Assembly: GCA_030040055.1 (NCBI GenBank)
Contig: JASHUK010000177.1
Location: 1-24,048, forward strand
Reading direction: 5' to 3'
DNA: 24,048 bases
From: Nitrososphaerales archaeon
Lineage (GTDB): Archaea; Thermoproteota; Nitrososphaeria; Nitrososphaerales; Gagatemarchaeaceae
Part shown: one piece after another, positions 6,892 through 12,864 of the stretch
Numbering within the stretch: the first letter of the stretch is position 1
Layout: every line of letters starts with the position of its first letter
The notes under the pieces: model-generated
Told to the model about the DNA's origin: nothing
The model's database searches: none
The model's input: the letters and a program-made list of their open reading frames with translations, nothing else
Made by a program: the position numbers and the translations under genes

Positions 6892-7863
6892 ATGTCATCT
6901 CAGGCAAGCGCGTCGGTCTGCTCCGAGTGCTCTGGCGGGATAATCGACCTCGGCGACGAATGTGTCTGCAGGTCGTGCGGGGTGGTCTCCGAGAAGCTGG
7001 TGGTCGAGTCCGCTCCGGGCAGGAAGGCGACGGCAGTGGACTTCACTCGGCACTCCCTCGGCGGCTATCTGGGGTCCGCCGAGCCCAGCGTTCGAGAGCG
7101 GTCCACCAAGGGGCTCTCCGGGGTCAGGTCGAGCTACAGCTACATGAAGACGGTCTCGGACTTCGCCGGAAGAGAAGAGGACAAGGGATACTCGTGCGCG
7201 AAGCTCATAGAGCGCGTCTGCGAGAAGCTCGCCCTGCCGAACGTCGTCCTCTGCGAGGCGATCTCGGTGATGAAGAGGGTCTCGGCAGTCGAAGGGGTCA
7301 TCCAGAGGGTCACCGTCGCGGGCCTGTCTGCGTACAGCATAGCCACGGCCTGCAAGGTCGAGTCGGTCGCGTCTGTGACAACGCGCGAGATTGTGGAGGC
7401 CCACAGGTCGCTCGGCAGGCGGGTGAAGATGTCGACCCTTATACGGCTCTCAATCGAGTCTCCCATCCGGACCGCCGCGAGGAAGCCCGAGGACTACCTG
7501 GGCCGCGTCCTGGGCAGGATGGCCCGAGACGAGCGCCTAGCAGAGACTCTGGCCAGGGAGGGTGTTCCGCAGACGCGGTACTTCAACGAGCTCAGAAGTC
7601 TCGCCCTCGACCTTCTCGCCGCGGTCGACGAGCAGGAGAAGACCGGGCACGCACCCTGCGCCCTGGCGGCCGCTGCCGCCTACGGTGCGGAGACGATGAT
7701 GTCCGTCAGAGAGTCGCGAAACAAGCGGTTCACGCAGAAGAGGGCCGCCGCCTGCGGTGACACGGCCGAGTACACCCTGAGGGAGCAGTTCTGCCAGATT
7801 TTCGCTCCGGCCATGTCGCGGCTCAGCCTTGAGCCGGCACGGTCTCCGTCTCCTCAGCGCTGA
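6892..7863 (+). CDS. tfb: Transcription initiation factor B (TFB) paralogue
   Basis: Archaeal TFIIB homologue that bridges TBP-bound TATA boxes and RNA polymerase. The N-terminal zinc ribbon is visible (C10, C13, C26, C29; VCSECSGGIIDLGDECVCRSCG). A linker with FTRHSLGGYLGS follows, then two cyclin-like repeats (about 105-200 and 205-305). At 323 aa the length is near the usual 300. The linker and cyclin repeats look divergent, so this may be one of several TFBs. ATG 6892 is the first in-frame start after a stop at 6841. A strong GAAGGAG (6851-6857) precedes an out-of-frame ATG at 6858 and is too far from 6892 to serve it. The 3' end overlaps the convergent pilin-like gene by 41 bp. Confidence 0.9.
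   Translation: MSSQASASVCSECSGGIIDLGDECVCRSCGVVSEKLVVESAPGRKATAVDFTRHSLGGYLGSAEPSVRERSTKGLSGVRSSYSYMKTVSDFAGREEDKGYSCAKLIERVCEKLALPNVVLCEAISVMKRVSAVEGVIQRVTVAGLSAYSIATACKVESVASVTTREIVEAHRSLGRRVKMSTLIRLSIESPIRTAARKPEDYLGRVLGRMARDERLAETLAREGVPQTRYFNELRSLALDLLAAVDEQEKTGHAPCALAAAAAYGAETMMSVRESRNKRFTQKRAAACGDTAEYTLREQFCQIFAPAMSRLSLEPARSPSPQR
7819..7836. repeat. 7-bp-stem hairpin over the stop codon of the last leftward pilin-like gene
   Basis: CGGCTCA-GCCT-TGAGCCG, a perfect stem with a 4-base loop. It contains the - strand TGA (7823-7825) and lies inside the TFB coding sequence. It could act as a 3'-end element for the leftward transcript. Confidence 0.4.
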
Positions 7864-8614
7864 GGCTGAACTGGCCTCCCGGCCCCATCAGCCCGCTCTG
7901 CGTCACGACCACGGCGACCGACATCAGGCATGATACGGGATTGGTAGCGGTCGTCGCGTCGACGACCAGCCCTTCCGTCCTTGCGTCCGCAGATATGGCT
8001 GCGACTGCCAGTGACGCCTCGCGCTGCACGCCGCTCGCGTTGCAGGGCCCCTGGCCAGCCGCCGCTGAAAGCAGCAGACTGGACGCGCGTCTGCAGAACG
8101 ACTGCACCAGGCTGAGGTTCCCCGGGAGGCCGACGTAGTGCAGCTCGCTCCGGTGATAGCTGACCCCATCATACGGCCCGGCGCTGATAGAGAAGTTGAA
8201 GGCGAAACCGATGGATCCCTCCTTCACCCCCGCGTACGGGGCGAGCACGGAGAGGTTGTCCTCCTGAGCCCCGGCGGCGCCATCTAACGGCGCGACCGAG
8301 GAGCGGACAGCCAAGAGGCCCGCGGGGGCGTCGTATTCGACAGCCAGCGTCGGAAGATGCTGGGAGGCCGCGCCCTGGCACGCGAACATGGTCCCGGCTA
8401 CGGCCGCCTGTTCCGACGCGAGCAGCGACAGCCCTGTTGAGGCGGCCCCCACGAGCCCTTCTGCATAGAGGAGGCTCTCCGCGTTTCCCTCCGCTGACAG
8501 GCCCTCCTGTTGGTTCGCGGAGGTCAGCGCGACGAGGTCAGACACCACGAGCGGGGCGAAGATGAGGACCGCGGCAATGACGGCTGCTACCCCCCTGCGG
8601 TTCGCCAGGACCAC
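7823..8614 (-). CDS. Type IV pilin-like protein with RRGVAAVIA N-terminus
   Basis: A 263-aa protein starting at GTG 8614. NRRGVAAVIAAVLIFAPLVV directly follows the start. This resembles the RRG(V/I)SPVIA-type N-terminus of archaeal pilins, with the prepilin-peptidase site expected after the RRG and the hydrophobic helix forming the filament core. A long extracytoplasmic domain follows with five Cys and several Asn glycosylation-type sites. It is probably a minor pilin or tip subunit because it is much larger than the 69-aa pilin at 12655. The start overlaps the preceding gene by 28 bp. The upstream extension of the frame lies over the preceding gene's coding sequence and reads as low-complexity shadow. 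It converges with and overlaps the TFB gene. Confidence 0.75.
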   Translation of the reverse strand: MVLANRRGVAAVIAAVLIFAPLVVSDLVALTSANQQEGLSAEGNAESLLYAEGLVGAASTGLSLLASEQAAVAGTMFACQGAASQHLPTLAVEYDAPAGLLAVRSSVAPLDGAAGAQEDNLSVLAPYAGVKEGSIGFAFNFSISAGPYDGVSYHRSELHYVGLPGNLSLVQSFCRRASSLLLSAAAGQGPCNASGVQREASLAVAAISADARTEGLVVDATTATNPVSCLMSVAVVVTQSGLMGPGGQFSLSAEETETVPAQG

Positions 8615-8949
8615 AGGGTCACCTCCCTCCACTCGTTCGTCAGCGCCAGCTCCACCTCGGTCGCCCCCACCGGGGGGGAAGGCCCGCACGACGAGTTTCC
8701 AATGGTCGCCCCGTATCCGACCGACGAATTGGACACCGAAGCGAGTACACCGCATATCGTGTCCGATGGGGCCTCCACGAACCACTCGAGCCCACGGCTC
8801 TGGACGATGCGGACCAGAGAGTCCCTCAGTCCCGCTTCAGAGGAATACCTAGACGAGGCTTCGATCGGGTAGGACGGGTTAAGGACGAGCACGGAGCCGA
8901 TGGCAGAGACTCCCACCATCGTCGCGAGTGCCAGGTCGATGAATCTCAT
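8587..8949 (-). CDS. Small single-TM pilin-like protein
   Basis: A 120-aa protein. The N-terminus MRFIDLALATMVGVSAIGSV is a short leader plus one hydrophobic helix, with an acidic residue (D5) just before it as in pilins. About 90 extracytoplasmic residues follow, with C86 and C108 as a possible disulfide and several N-S-S sites. ATG 8949 is chosen because it overlaps the TGA of the preceding 33-aa gene as ATGA. The longer upstream frame (to 9009) has an Arg-rich N-terminus with no pilin features. Likely a minor pilin or pseudopilin in a five-gene leftward string. The family is not recognised beyond this pattern. Confidence 0.7.
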   Translation of the reverse strand: MRFIDLALATMVGVSAIGSVLVLNPSYPIEASSRYSSEAGLRDSLVRIVQSRGLEWFVEAPSDTICGVLASVSNSSVGYGATIGNSSCGPSPPVGATEVELALTNEWREVTLWSWRTAGG

Positions 8950-9047
8950 CCCGTCCCTCCGGCGACGATCTTCGCCACGACTAGGCAGGTCCAGACCAAT
9001 ACCGCGCACATCACGCCCACGTCGACGTAGGTGTCGACGTCAGACAT
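8946..9047 (-). CDS. 33-aa single-TM small protein embedded by overlaps in the pilus operon
   Basis: The frame from ATG 9047 encodes MSDVDTYVDVGV and then a hydrophobic helix (about residues 11-27, including VLVWTCLVVAKIV), ending in GGTG. It is below usual gene-finder length limits. Two facts support it. Its start overlaps the end of the upstream gene by 8 nt (ATGTCTGA). Its TGA overlaps the downstream ATG as ATGA. Without it there would be an odd 90-bp gap in an operon otherwise packed with zero or negative spacing. It could be a mini-pilin, an assembly factor or a membrane adaptor; it has no class III signal motif. Confidence 0.6.
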   Translation of the reverse strand: MSDVDTYVDVGVMCAVLVWTCLVVAKIVAGGTG

Positions 9048-9414
9048 GAGCCGCAACCATCCTCGATCCCGTGTCGGTCAGGATCAGAGTCGTCCCGGAG
9101 GGGACGGACACCCCTGGAAGAGACAGCCGCGCGGATGCGGTGTACGCCGCCGCTCCCGCACTCCTCTCCACCACTGTCCCGTCCAGTTCAAGCGGCCCCG
9201 CGCTTCCGCACGCGCCCAACCTCACCGCGACAGTCATTCCCGGGTGGGCCTCACCGACCAGGAAGCTCATCCCATCGACGGCCCGCGTCCCGCAGCTCGC
9301 CTGGGCCAGCTTGTAGACTCCGCCGACGGTTGGCGAGAGCATCAGCACCAGACAGGCCGCGGAAGCGAAGTACACAGCCCATGAGACGGCGGAGGAGACG
9401 GCGGACGCCGGCAA
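9040..9414 (-). CDS. Small single-TM extracytoplasmic protein of the pilus operon
   Basis: A 124-aa protein with one N-terminal hydrophobic helix (about residues 10-33) and an exported domain of about 90 residues, rich in Gly, Ala, Val, Ser and Thr, with C41 and C69 as a possible disulfide. There is no charged residue before the helix and no E5-like position, so it may be an assembly or minor component rather than a true pilin. TTG 9414 is the start and directly follows the TAG of the upstream gene with no spacer. The stop overlaps the next gene's ATG by 8 nt. The family is not recognised. Confidence 0.65.
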   Translation of the reverse strand: MPASAVSSAVSWAVYFASAACLVLMLSPTVGGVYKLAQASCGTRAVDGMSFLVGEAHPGMTVAVRLGACGSAGPLELDGTVVERSAGAAAYTASARLSLPGVSVPSGTTLILTDTGSRMVAAHV

Positions 9415-9774
9415 CTACGTCACCTGCAGGCTCAGGTCGCCCGACTCGACGATGAACGAGAGCGTCCGCGCCCCACTGAGCCCGGAGAAGCCGAACGCAC
9501 AAGCAGCCGGAAGGGGGTCGCTTCCGTGGAATCCCACCGTAGAGAGGGAGAGGTTTCCTGAGGCGCACTCAATCGTCGCGTCCGAAAGAGTGACAGACCC
9601 AACTGAGCTGCCTCGCTGGATGGCCTCCACCGCCAAGTCGGCCACCGAGGCCAGCTCCGACTGCCCCGAGAACGAGCGCTGGAACGTGACGAACGACTCG
9701 TATCCGGCGACGGAAGCGCCGGCGAAGAGAAGCGACACGACCACCACCAGAGAGTACTCCAGGACTTCGGTCAA
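9415..9774 (-). CDS. First gene of leftward pilus operon: pilin-like single-TM protein
   Basis: A 119-aa protein. The N-terminus MTEVLEYSLVVVVSLLFAG has the (L/I)EY-x-L pattern seen at the mature end of Flp/class III pilins, with the Glu just before a hydrophobic helix. The leader is almost absent. An exported domain of about 90 residues with C70 and C92 follows. TTG 9774 is the start. A TATA-like box on the - strand (9794-9804) is centred about 26 nt upstream with no Shine-Dalgarno, fitting a leaderless mRNA for the whole leftward string. It abuts the next gene exactly (TAG then TTG). Confidence 0.7.
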   Translation of the reverse strand: MTEVLEYSLVVVVSLLFAGASVAGYESFVTFQRSFSGQSELASVADLAVEAIQRGSSVGSVTLSDATIECASGNLSLSTVGFHGSDPLPAACAFGFSGLSGARTLSFIVESGDLSLQVT

Positions 9775-9793
9775 GGCTCAATGAGAGGGCCCG

Positions 9794-9826
9794 CGCTTTT
9801 AACCGGAGACGTTGGCGCTTTTATCG
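9794..9826. promoter_or_regulatory. Bidirectional promoter region of the pilus locus with two copies of a TATA-like repeat
   Basis: GCGCTTTTAACC (9793-9804) and GCGCTTTTATCG (9815-9826) form an imperfect direct repeat spaced 22 bp apart. Read leftward, the first copy (GGTTAAAAGCG) is about 26 nt from TTG 9774. Read rightward, the second copy is about 32 nt from GTG 9853, so transcription would start near 9847. The two pilus gene strings therefore probably share this control region. Confidence 0.55.
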
Positions 9827-9852
9827 AGAGCCGGGGTGTCACACGAAGCCGA

Positions 9853-11289
9853 GTGCCTGGCATCCTAGAACGGACGGTGTTCCGATTCGCGGGGAGGAAG
9901 GAGCCGAGCCCGGCGCCCCCTCCCCTCCTGGTCGAGCTGCTGAGGGAGGGGCCAAGCGACCCAAGCCTGTGCTACGAGGCCTACCCCTTCAGGTACAGCG
10001 TGTGGAAGGGAGACGGTGTCACCGAGTACGGCGTAGCCCCCTTGCTGGACGCGTCGCTGGTCCTCAAGCTGCGGGAGGCGGTGGCGGCGGTCTCTCAAAG
10101 GCTGGACCCAGAGTCTGTTGAGCCGACGACATTCGTCAGGCTCGTCGAGGTCCTGAGACAGCTGGCCGCATCTGTGGCGCCGACCGGCGGCGGCCCCGAA
10201 CTGGGGAGGACGCTCGACCTGGTGGCGTACGAGGCGATTGGAATGTCCCGCATACTGGCGCTCGCGATGGACCCTCACGTCACTGAGTTCTTCGCCGATT
10301 CTGACGCCACACCGCTGTACCTCGACCACTCGGTAGCGGGCCGCTGCAGCACGTCGATAATCCTCACGGAGAGGGAAAGGAAAGCGGTCGAGACGCATCT
10401 GGACACCTTCAGGGGGTACTCCCTTGACTACAGGACTCCCTCGCTGAAGAACGACCTGGACATAGCCGGGGCGAGGCTCAGAGTGTCCCTGGACCTCGAG
10501 CCCCTCTCCGTGAACCGCTTCTCCGTCGATGTCAGAAGGCTCAACATAACCTCACTGACCCTCCGAGCCCTCGTCGCTTCCGGGACGGCCAGCCTGGAGG
10601 CGGCCTCGTTCCTCATGGCTTGGCTCGCGGCCGGAGGGAACGTGACGATAGTAGGCGAGACCGGGACGGGCAAGACGACCCTCCTGAACGCCCTCGACGA
10701 GATGCTCGACCGTAACCTTCGGCGGGTGTACATCGAGGACGCCGTTGAGACGCTCGACCTCCTGGGGAGGGGGTACCACCAGATGAAGCTGAAGGTCAGC
10801 CCGTTCGAACGTGGAGAGGGGTCGACGTCCGGAAAGGAGGAAGAGATCGTAAAGGTGCTGCACAGGTCCCCGGACATCGTCGTTCTGAGCGAGATACAGT
10901 CCGCTGAGCACAGCCGGGCGTTCTTCCACGCGCTGTCCGCGGGCATACGAGGGATGCAGACGTTCCACGCGTCTTCGATAGAGCAGGCGGCCCGCAGGTG
11001 GACGACGATACACGGCATCCCTGAGGAGAACCTGCTCGACCTCGGCCTCATGGTCCAGATGGCCCGTCCCGAAAGGCTAGGGCCCGAGAGGGTGGTCTCG
11101 AGGATCTGCGGGGTCGCCCAGGACTCCGGCTCGCCGAGGTTCAGGGAGCTGTTCTGCAGGGACCGCAGCTTTTCCCTAGTCCGAGTAGCGGACTGGGACA
11201 GAATCGCGCTCCCAGCGGGAACGCAGGCGGACACCTTCAGGAGGGCCGTCTCGGAGGCCGAGGAGTCGCTGCGGGGGGCCGAGTCGTGA
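9853..11289 (+). CDS. Type IV pilus/archaellum-type assembly ATPase (FlaI/GspE/TadA family)
   Basis: Cytoplasmic hexameric motor expected to power pilus assembly. Walker A is GETGTGKT (residues 268-275, K274 from GTG 9853). An Asp box (VYIEDAVETLD) follows, then the Walker B-like DIVVLSEI (E347) and the His-box-like QTFHASS. The N-terminal third is family-typical but weakly conserved. The usual (G)EVRGxEA after Walker B reads SEIQSAEH here, with the Arg missing. Length of 478-502 aa fits FlaI. An in-frame ATG exists at 9781, but both TATA-like boxes lie downstream of it, so a transcript from them would lack it; GTG 9853 is preferred and GTG 9877 is also possible. The gene overlaps the next one (GTGA). 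Confidence 0.85.
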   Translation: MPGILERTVFRFAGRKEPSPAPPPLLVELLREGPSDPSLCYEAYPFRYSVWKGDGVTEYGVAPLLDASLVLKLREAVAAVSQRLDPESVEPTTFVRLVEVLRQLAASVAPTGGGPELGRTLDLVAYEAIGMSRILALAMDPHVTEFFADSDATPLYLDHSVAGRCSTSIILTERERKAVETHLDTFRGYSLDYRTPSLKNDLDIAGARLRVSLDLEPLSVNRFSVDVRRLNITSLTLRALVASGTASLEAASFLMAWLAAGGNVTIVGETGTGKTTLLNALDEMLDRNLRRVYIEDAVETLDLLGRGYHQMKLKVSPFERGEGSTSGKEEEIVKVLHRSPDIVVLSEIQSAEHSRAFFHALSAGIRGMQTFHASSIEQAARRWTTIHGIPEENLLDLGLMVQMARPERLGPERVVSRICGVAQDSGSPRFRELFCRDRSFSLVRVADWDRIALPAGTQADTFRRAVSEAEESLRGAES

Positions 11290-11996
11290 AGCCAGACCCG
11301 CTCGAGGGAATCCGGCGGCTCGGTTTGGAGCCTGCGAGACTGTGCGCGCTGGCGGCTGCCGCCGGGCTCGCCTCCGGGGTCGCCGTGGGCGAAGTGTCGG
11401 CGCAGGTGTTGAACGGCGGCGCTGTCGAGCTAGCCCTCGTAGTGTGGTGCCTGGTCTTCTACATCGTCGTGACCGCGCCGAAGAGGGCCTTCAGGCTCGC
11501 CGCCGTGGCGCAGTCAAGAGAGGCCCCCTCGATGGCGGTGAGCGCGTCGGCCGCCCTGGAAGCGACGATGTCCAGGCCGAAGGCCCTGCTGCTGGTCAGG
11601 TCGGGCGAGCCTGCCCTCGACTCCGCGCTTACCAGGATCAAGCGGAGCCTGCTCCTCGGCCATTCAGCCGCCACCTCACTCGAGGCGGAGGCGTCCTCCC
11701 TCGCCTCGTACTCCGCCGCGGAGGTCCTGAGGTCTCTCGGAACGCTCTCCCCGGGATCTCTCGTTGACAGGGGAGAGGAGTCAGGGGGGCTGGAGCAGTC
11801 CGGGGAGTTGTCATCGGAGTCGAAGATGCCCGTCTTCATTACGGTGTGCTTCTTCCTGCCCATCCTCTTCGTCCTCCTAGTGGCGTTCTCAGGCCTTCAC
11901 GCTCCACTCGAGCAGGTCGAGGTCCTGGGCCTGGACATCGTCTTCCTGGACATCGCCTTCTACCTCTGCTCGTCCGAGCGAGCGAGCGCGCCATGA
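11286..11996 (+). CDS. TadB-like half of the pilus assembly platform (T2SSF-type membrane protein)
   Basis: A 236-aa integral membrane protein. Two hydrophobic helices (about 18-36 and 44-66), a cytoplasmic helical segment (about 70-180) and two C-terminal helices (about 182-203 and 212-230) match a TadB/half-FlaJ topology. In archaella, FlaJ is one protein with two such units; here the second unit is a separate gene. The start is GTG 11286, overlapping the ATPase stop as GTGA. Its TGA overlaps the next ATG as ATGA, so ATPase and both platform halves are translationally coupled. The assignment rests on position, size and topology more than on sequence motifs. Confidence 0.7.
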   Translation: MKPDPLEGIRRLGLEPARLCALAAAAGLASGVAVGEVSAQVLNGGAVELALVVWCLVFYIVVTAPKRAFRLAAVAQSREAPSMAVSASAALEATMSRPKALLLVRSGEPALDSALTRIKRSLLLGHSAATSLEAEASSLASYSAAEVLRSLGTLSPGSLVDRGEESGGLEQSGELSSESKMPVFITVCFFLPILFVLLVAFSGLHAPLEQVEVLGLDIVFLDIAFYLCSSERASAP

Positions 11997-12631
11997 AGGG
12001 GCACTACGCAGACCTCCGCAGGCTCAGGAGGATACTGCTGCTCGCGGGTCAGGGGATGGGGTCATCCGCGGCGATCGTGCGTGTATTCAGGTCCGGAGAC
12101 CGGAAGGACCGCTCCGTAGCCCGGCTGGCCCTGCTCGGCTATCCACCCAGGGTGGCCCTCGCCCCCTTGATCGTCGGCTCCCGCGTGGAGGTCTCCATGC
12201 TTGCCCGCATGGTGTCAGGGACTGGAGGGACAAGCGCCCGCAGCGTCGGGGAGCGGGGCGAGCAGCTCTCCCAGCTGCTTGAGACTTGGGTCAGGAGGAG
12301 CGACAACAGGGAAATGGAAGGCCGAGTCTACAGGTTCCGAGGCCTGATGATATCGGCTGTCCTCGGGGGGGTGACCGCCATGGTCACGGGCTTCGGCCCC
12401 CTCGCATCGTCATTCAGCCTAGCCAGCCTGACCTCTCCCGCGGCCCCACCCGAGTCGCCGCTGTGGTTCCTGGGAGGAGCCCTCTGCCTGGCGAACTCCG
12501 CAGCCCTCGGGTTCTTCATGGGGGGTAGGGCGGCGCTGTACTTCGCCGCGCTCAGCCTGGCGGCGTTCCTGGTGGTCGTCGCGGCCGCGGGGCCGTTGAC
12601 GGCAGGAGTCCTCTCCCCTGTAGGCGGCTAA
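11993..12631 (+). CDS. TadC-like half of the pilus assembly platform (T2SSF-type membrane protein)
   Basis: A 212-aa protein. A basic cytoplasmic N-terminal domain (about 1-115) contains features of T2SSF (LRRLRRILLLAGQGM, later SVGERGEQLSQLLETW). Three C-terminal membrane helices follow (about 116-137, 157-177 and 179-201). ATG 11993 overlaps the previous stop (ATGA). The frame extends upstream to 11846, but that extension is Arg/Pro-rich shadow of the preceding gene. With the preceding protein it makes up the equivalent of one FlaJ/EpdJ. The stop codon TAA is part of the TATA-like box of the downstream pilin gene. Confidence 0.7.
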   Translation: MKGHYADLRRLRRILLLAGQGMGSSAAIVRVFRSGDRKDRSVARLALLGYPPRVALAPLIVGSRVEVSMLARMVSGTGGTSARSVGERGEQLSQLLETWVRRSDNREMEGRVYRFRGLMISAVLGGVTAMVTGFGPLASSFSLASLTSPAAPPESPLWFLGGALCLANSAALGFFMGGRAALYFAALSLAAFLVVVAAAGPLTAGVLSPVGG

Positions 12632-12636
12632 ATATC
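12629..12636 (+). promoter_or_regulatory. Internal TATA-like box for the 69-aa pilin
   Basis: TAAATATC overlaps the upstream stop codon and is centred about 23 nt before ATG 12655. No Shine-Dalgarno is seen. An internal promoter would let the pilin be made in excess of the ATPase and platform proteins. Confidence 0.5.
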
Positions 12637-12654
12637 TCGCAGCGGTGACTGGGC

Positions 12655-12864
12655 ATGAAGAGACACGGTCTGCCGAACAGGCGGAGGAAGGGGGCCCAGC
12701 TCGTGGAGGAGGCTCTGCTCCTCTCCGTGGCGCTGGTCGTGCTCTCGCTGCTCGTCGGAGGGATCGAGTCCATCCTCAAGGAGAGCGCGAGCTACACCGC
12801 CAGCATCTGGAACTCGATAACTTCGGGCATCTCGGGCATCCTTTCCTCCTTGTTCAACTGGTGA
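12655..12864 (+). CDS. Small pilin with class III (EppA-type) signal peptide, likely major subunit
   Basis: A 69-aa protein with a basic leader (MKRHGLPNRRRKGA), then QLVEEALLLSVALVVLSLLVGG. This fits the class III signal motif Q-x-S-x-E-x-x-x-L, with Val in place of Ser and E at +5. Archaeal class III prepilins are cut by EppA before the Q. The mature protein would be about 55 residues: one long helix plus a short Ser/Ile/Trp tail ending FNW. Size and layout resemble Flp/Epd pilins. It has its own TATA-like box and is followed with a 4-nt overlap (GTGA) by the HerA-like gene. I infer it is the main filament subunit. No prepilin peptidase gene lies in the window. Confidence 0.8.
   Translation: MKRHGLPNRRRKGAQLVEEALLLSVALVVLSLLVGGIESILKESASYTASIWNSITSGISGILSSLFNW

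Noticed and set aside
6858..7760. Long + frame starting at ATG 6858 behind a strong GAAGGAG
   Set aside because: It is Arg/Gly-rich and lies in another frame over the TFB gene, whose zinc ribbon and cyclin repeats are clear.
11846..11992. Upstream extension of the TadC-like protein
   Set aside because: The extension is Arg/Pro-rich shadow of the preceding gene; the ATGA overlap at 11993 is the natural start.
12645..12860. Upstream extension of the HerA-like protein through the pilin gene
   Set aside because: It is in a different frame from the clear class III pilin and has Arg/Gly-rich shadow composition; GTG 12861 overlaps the pilin stop.
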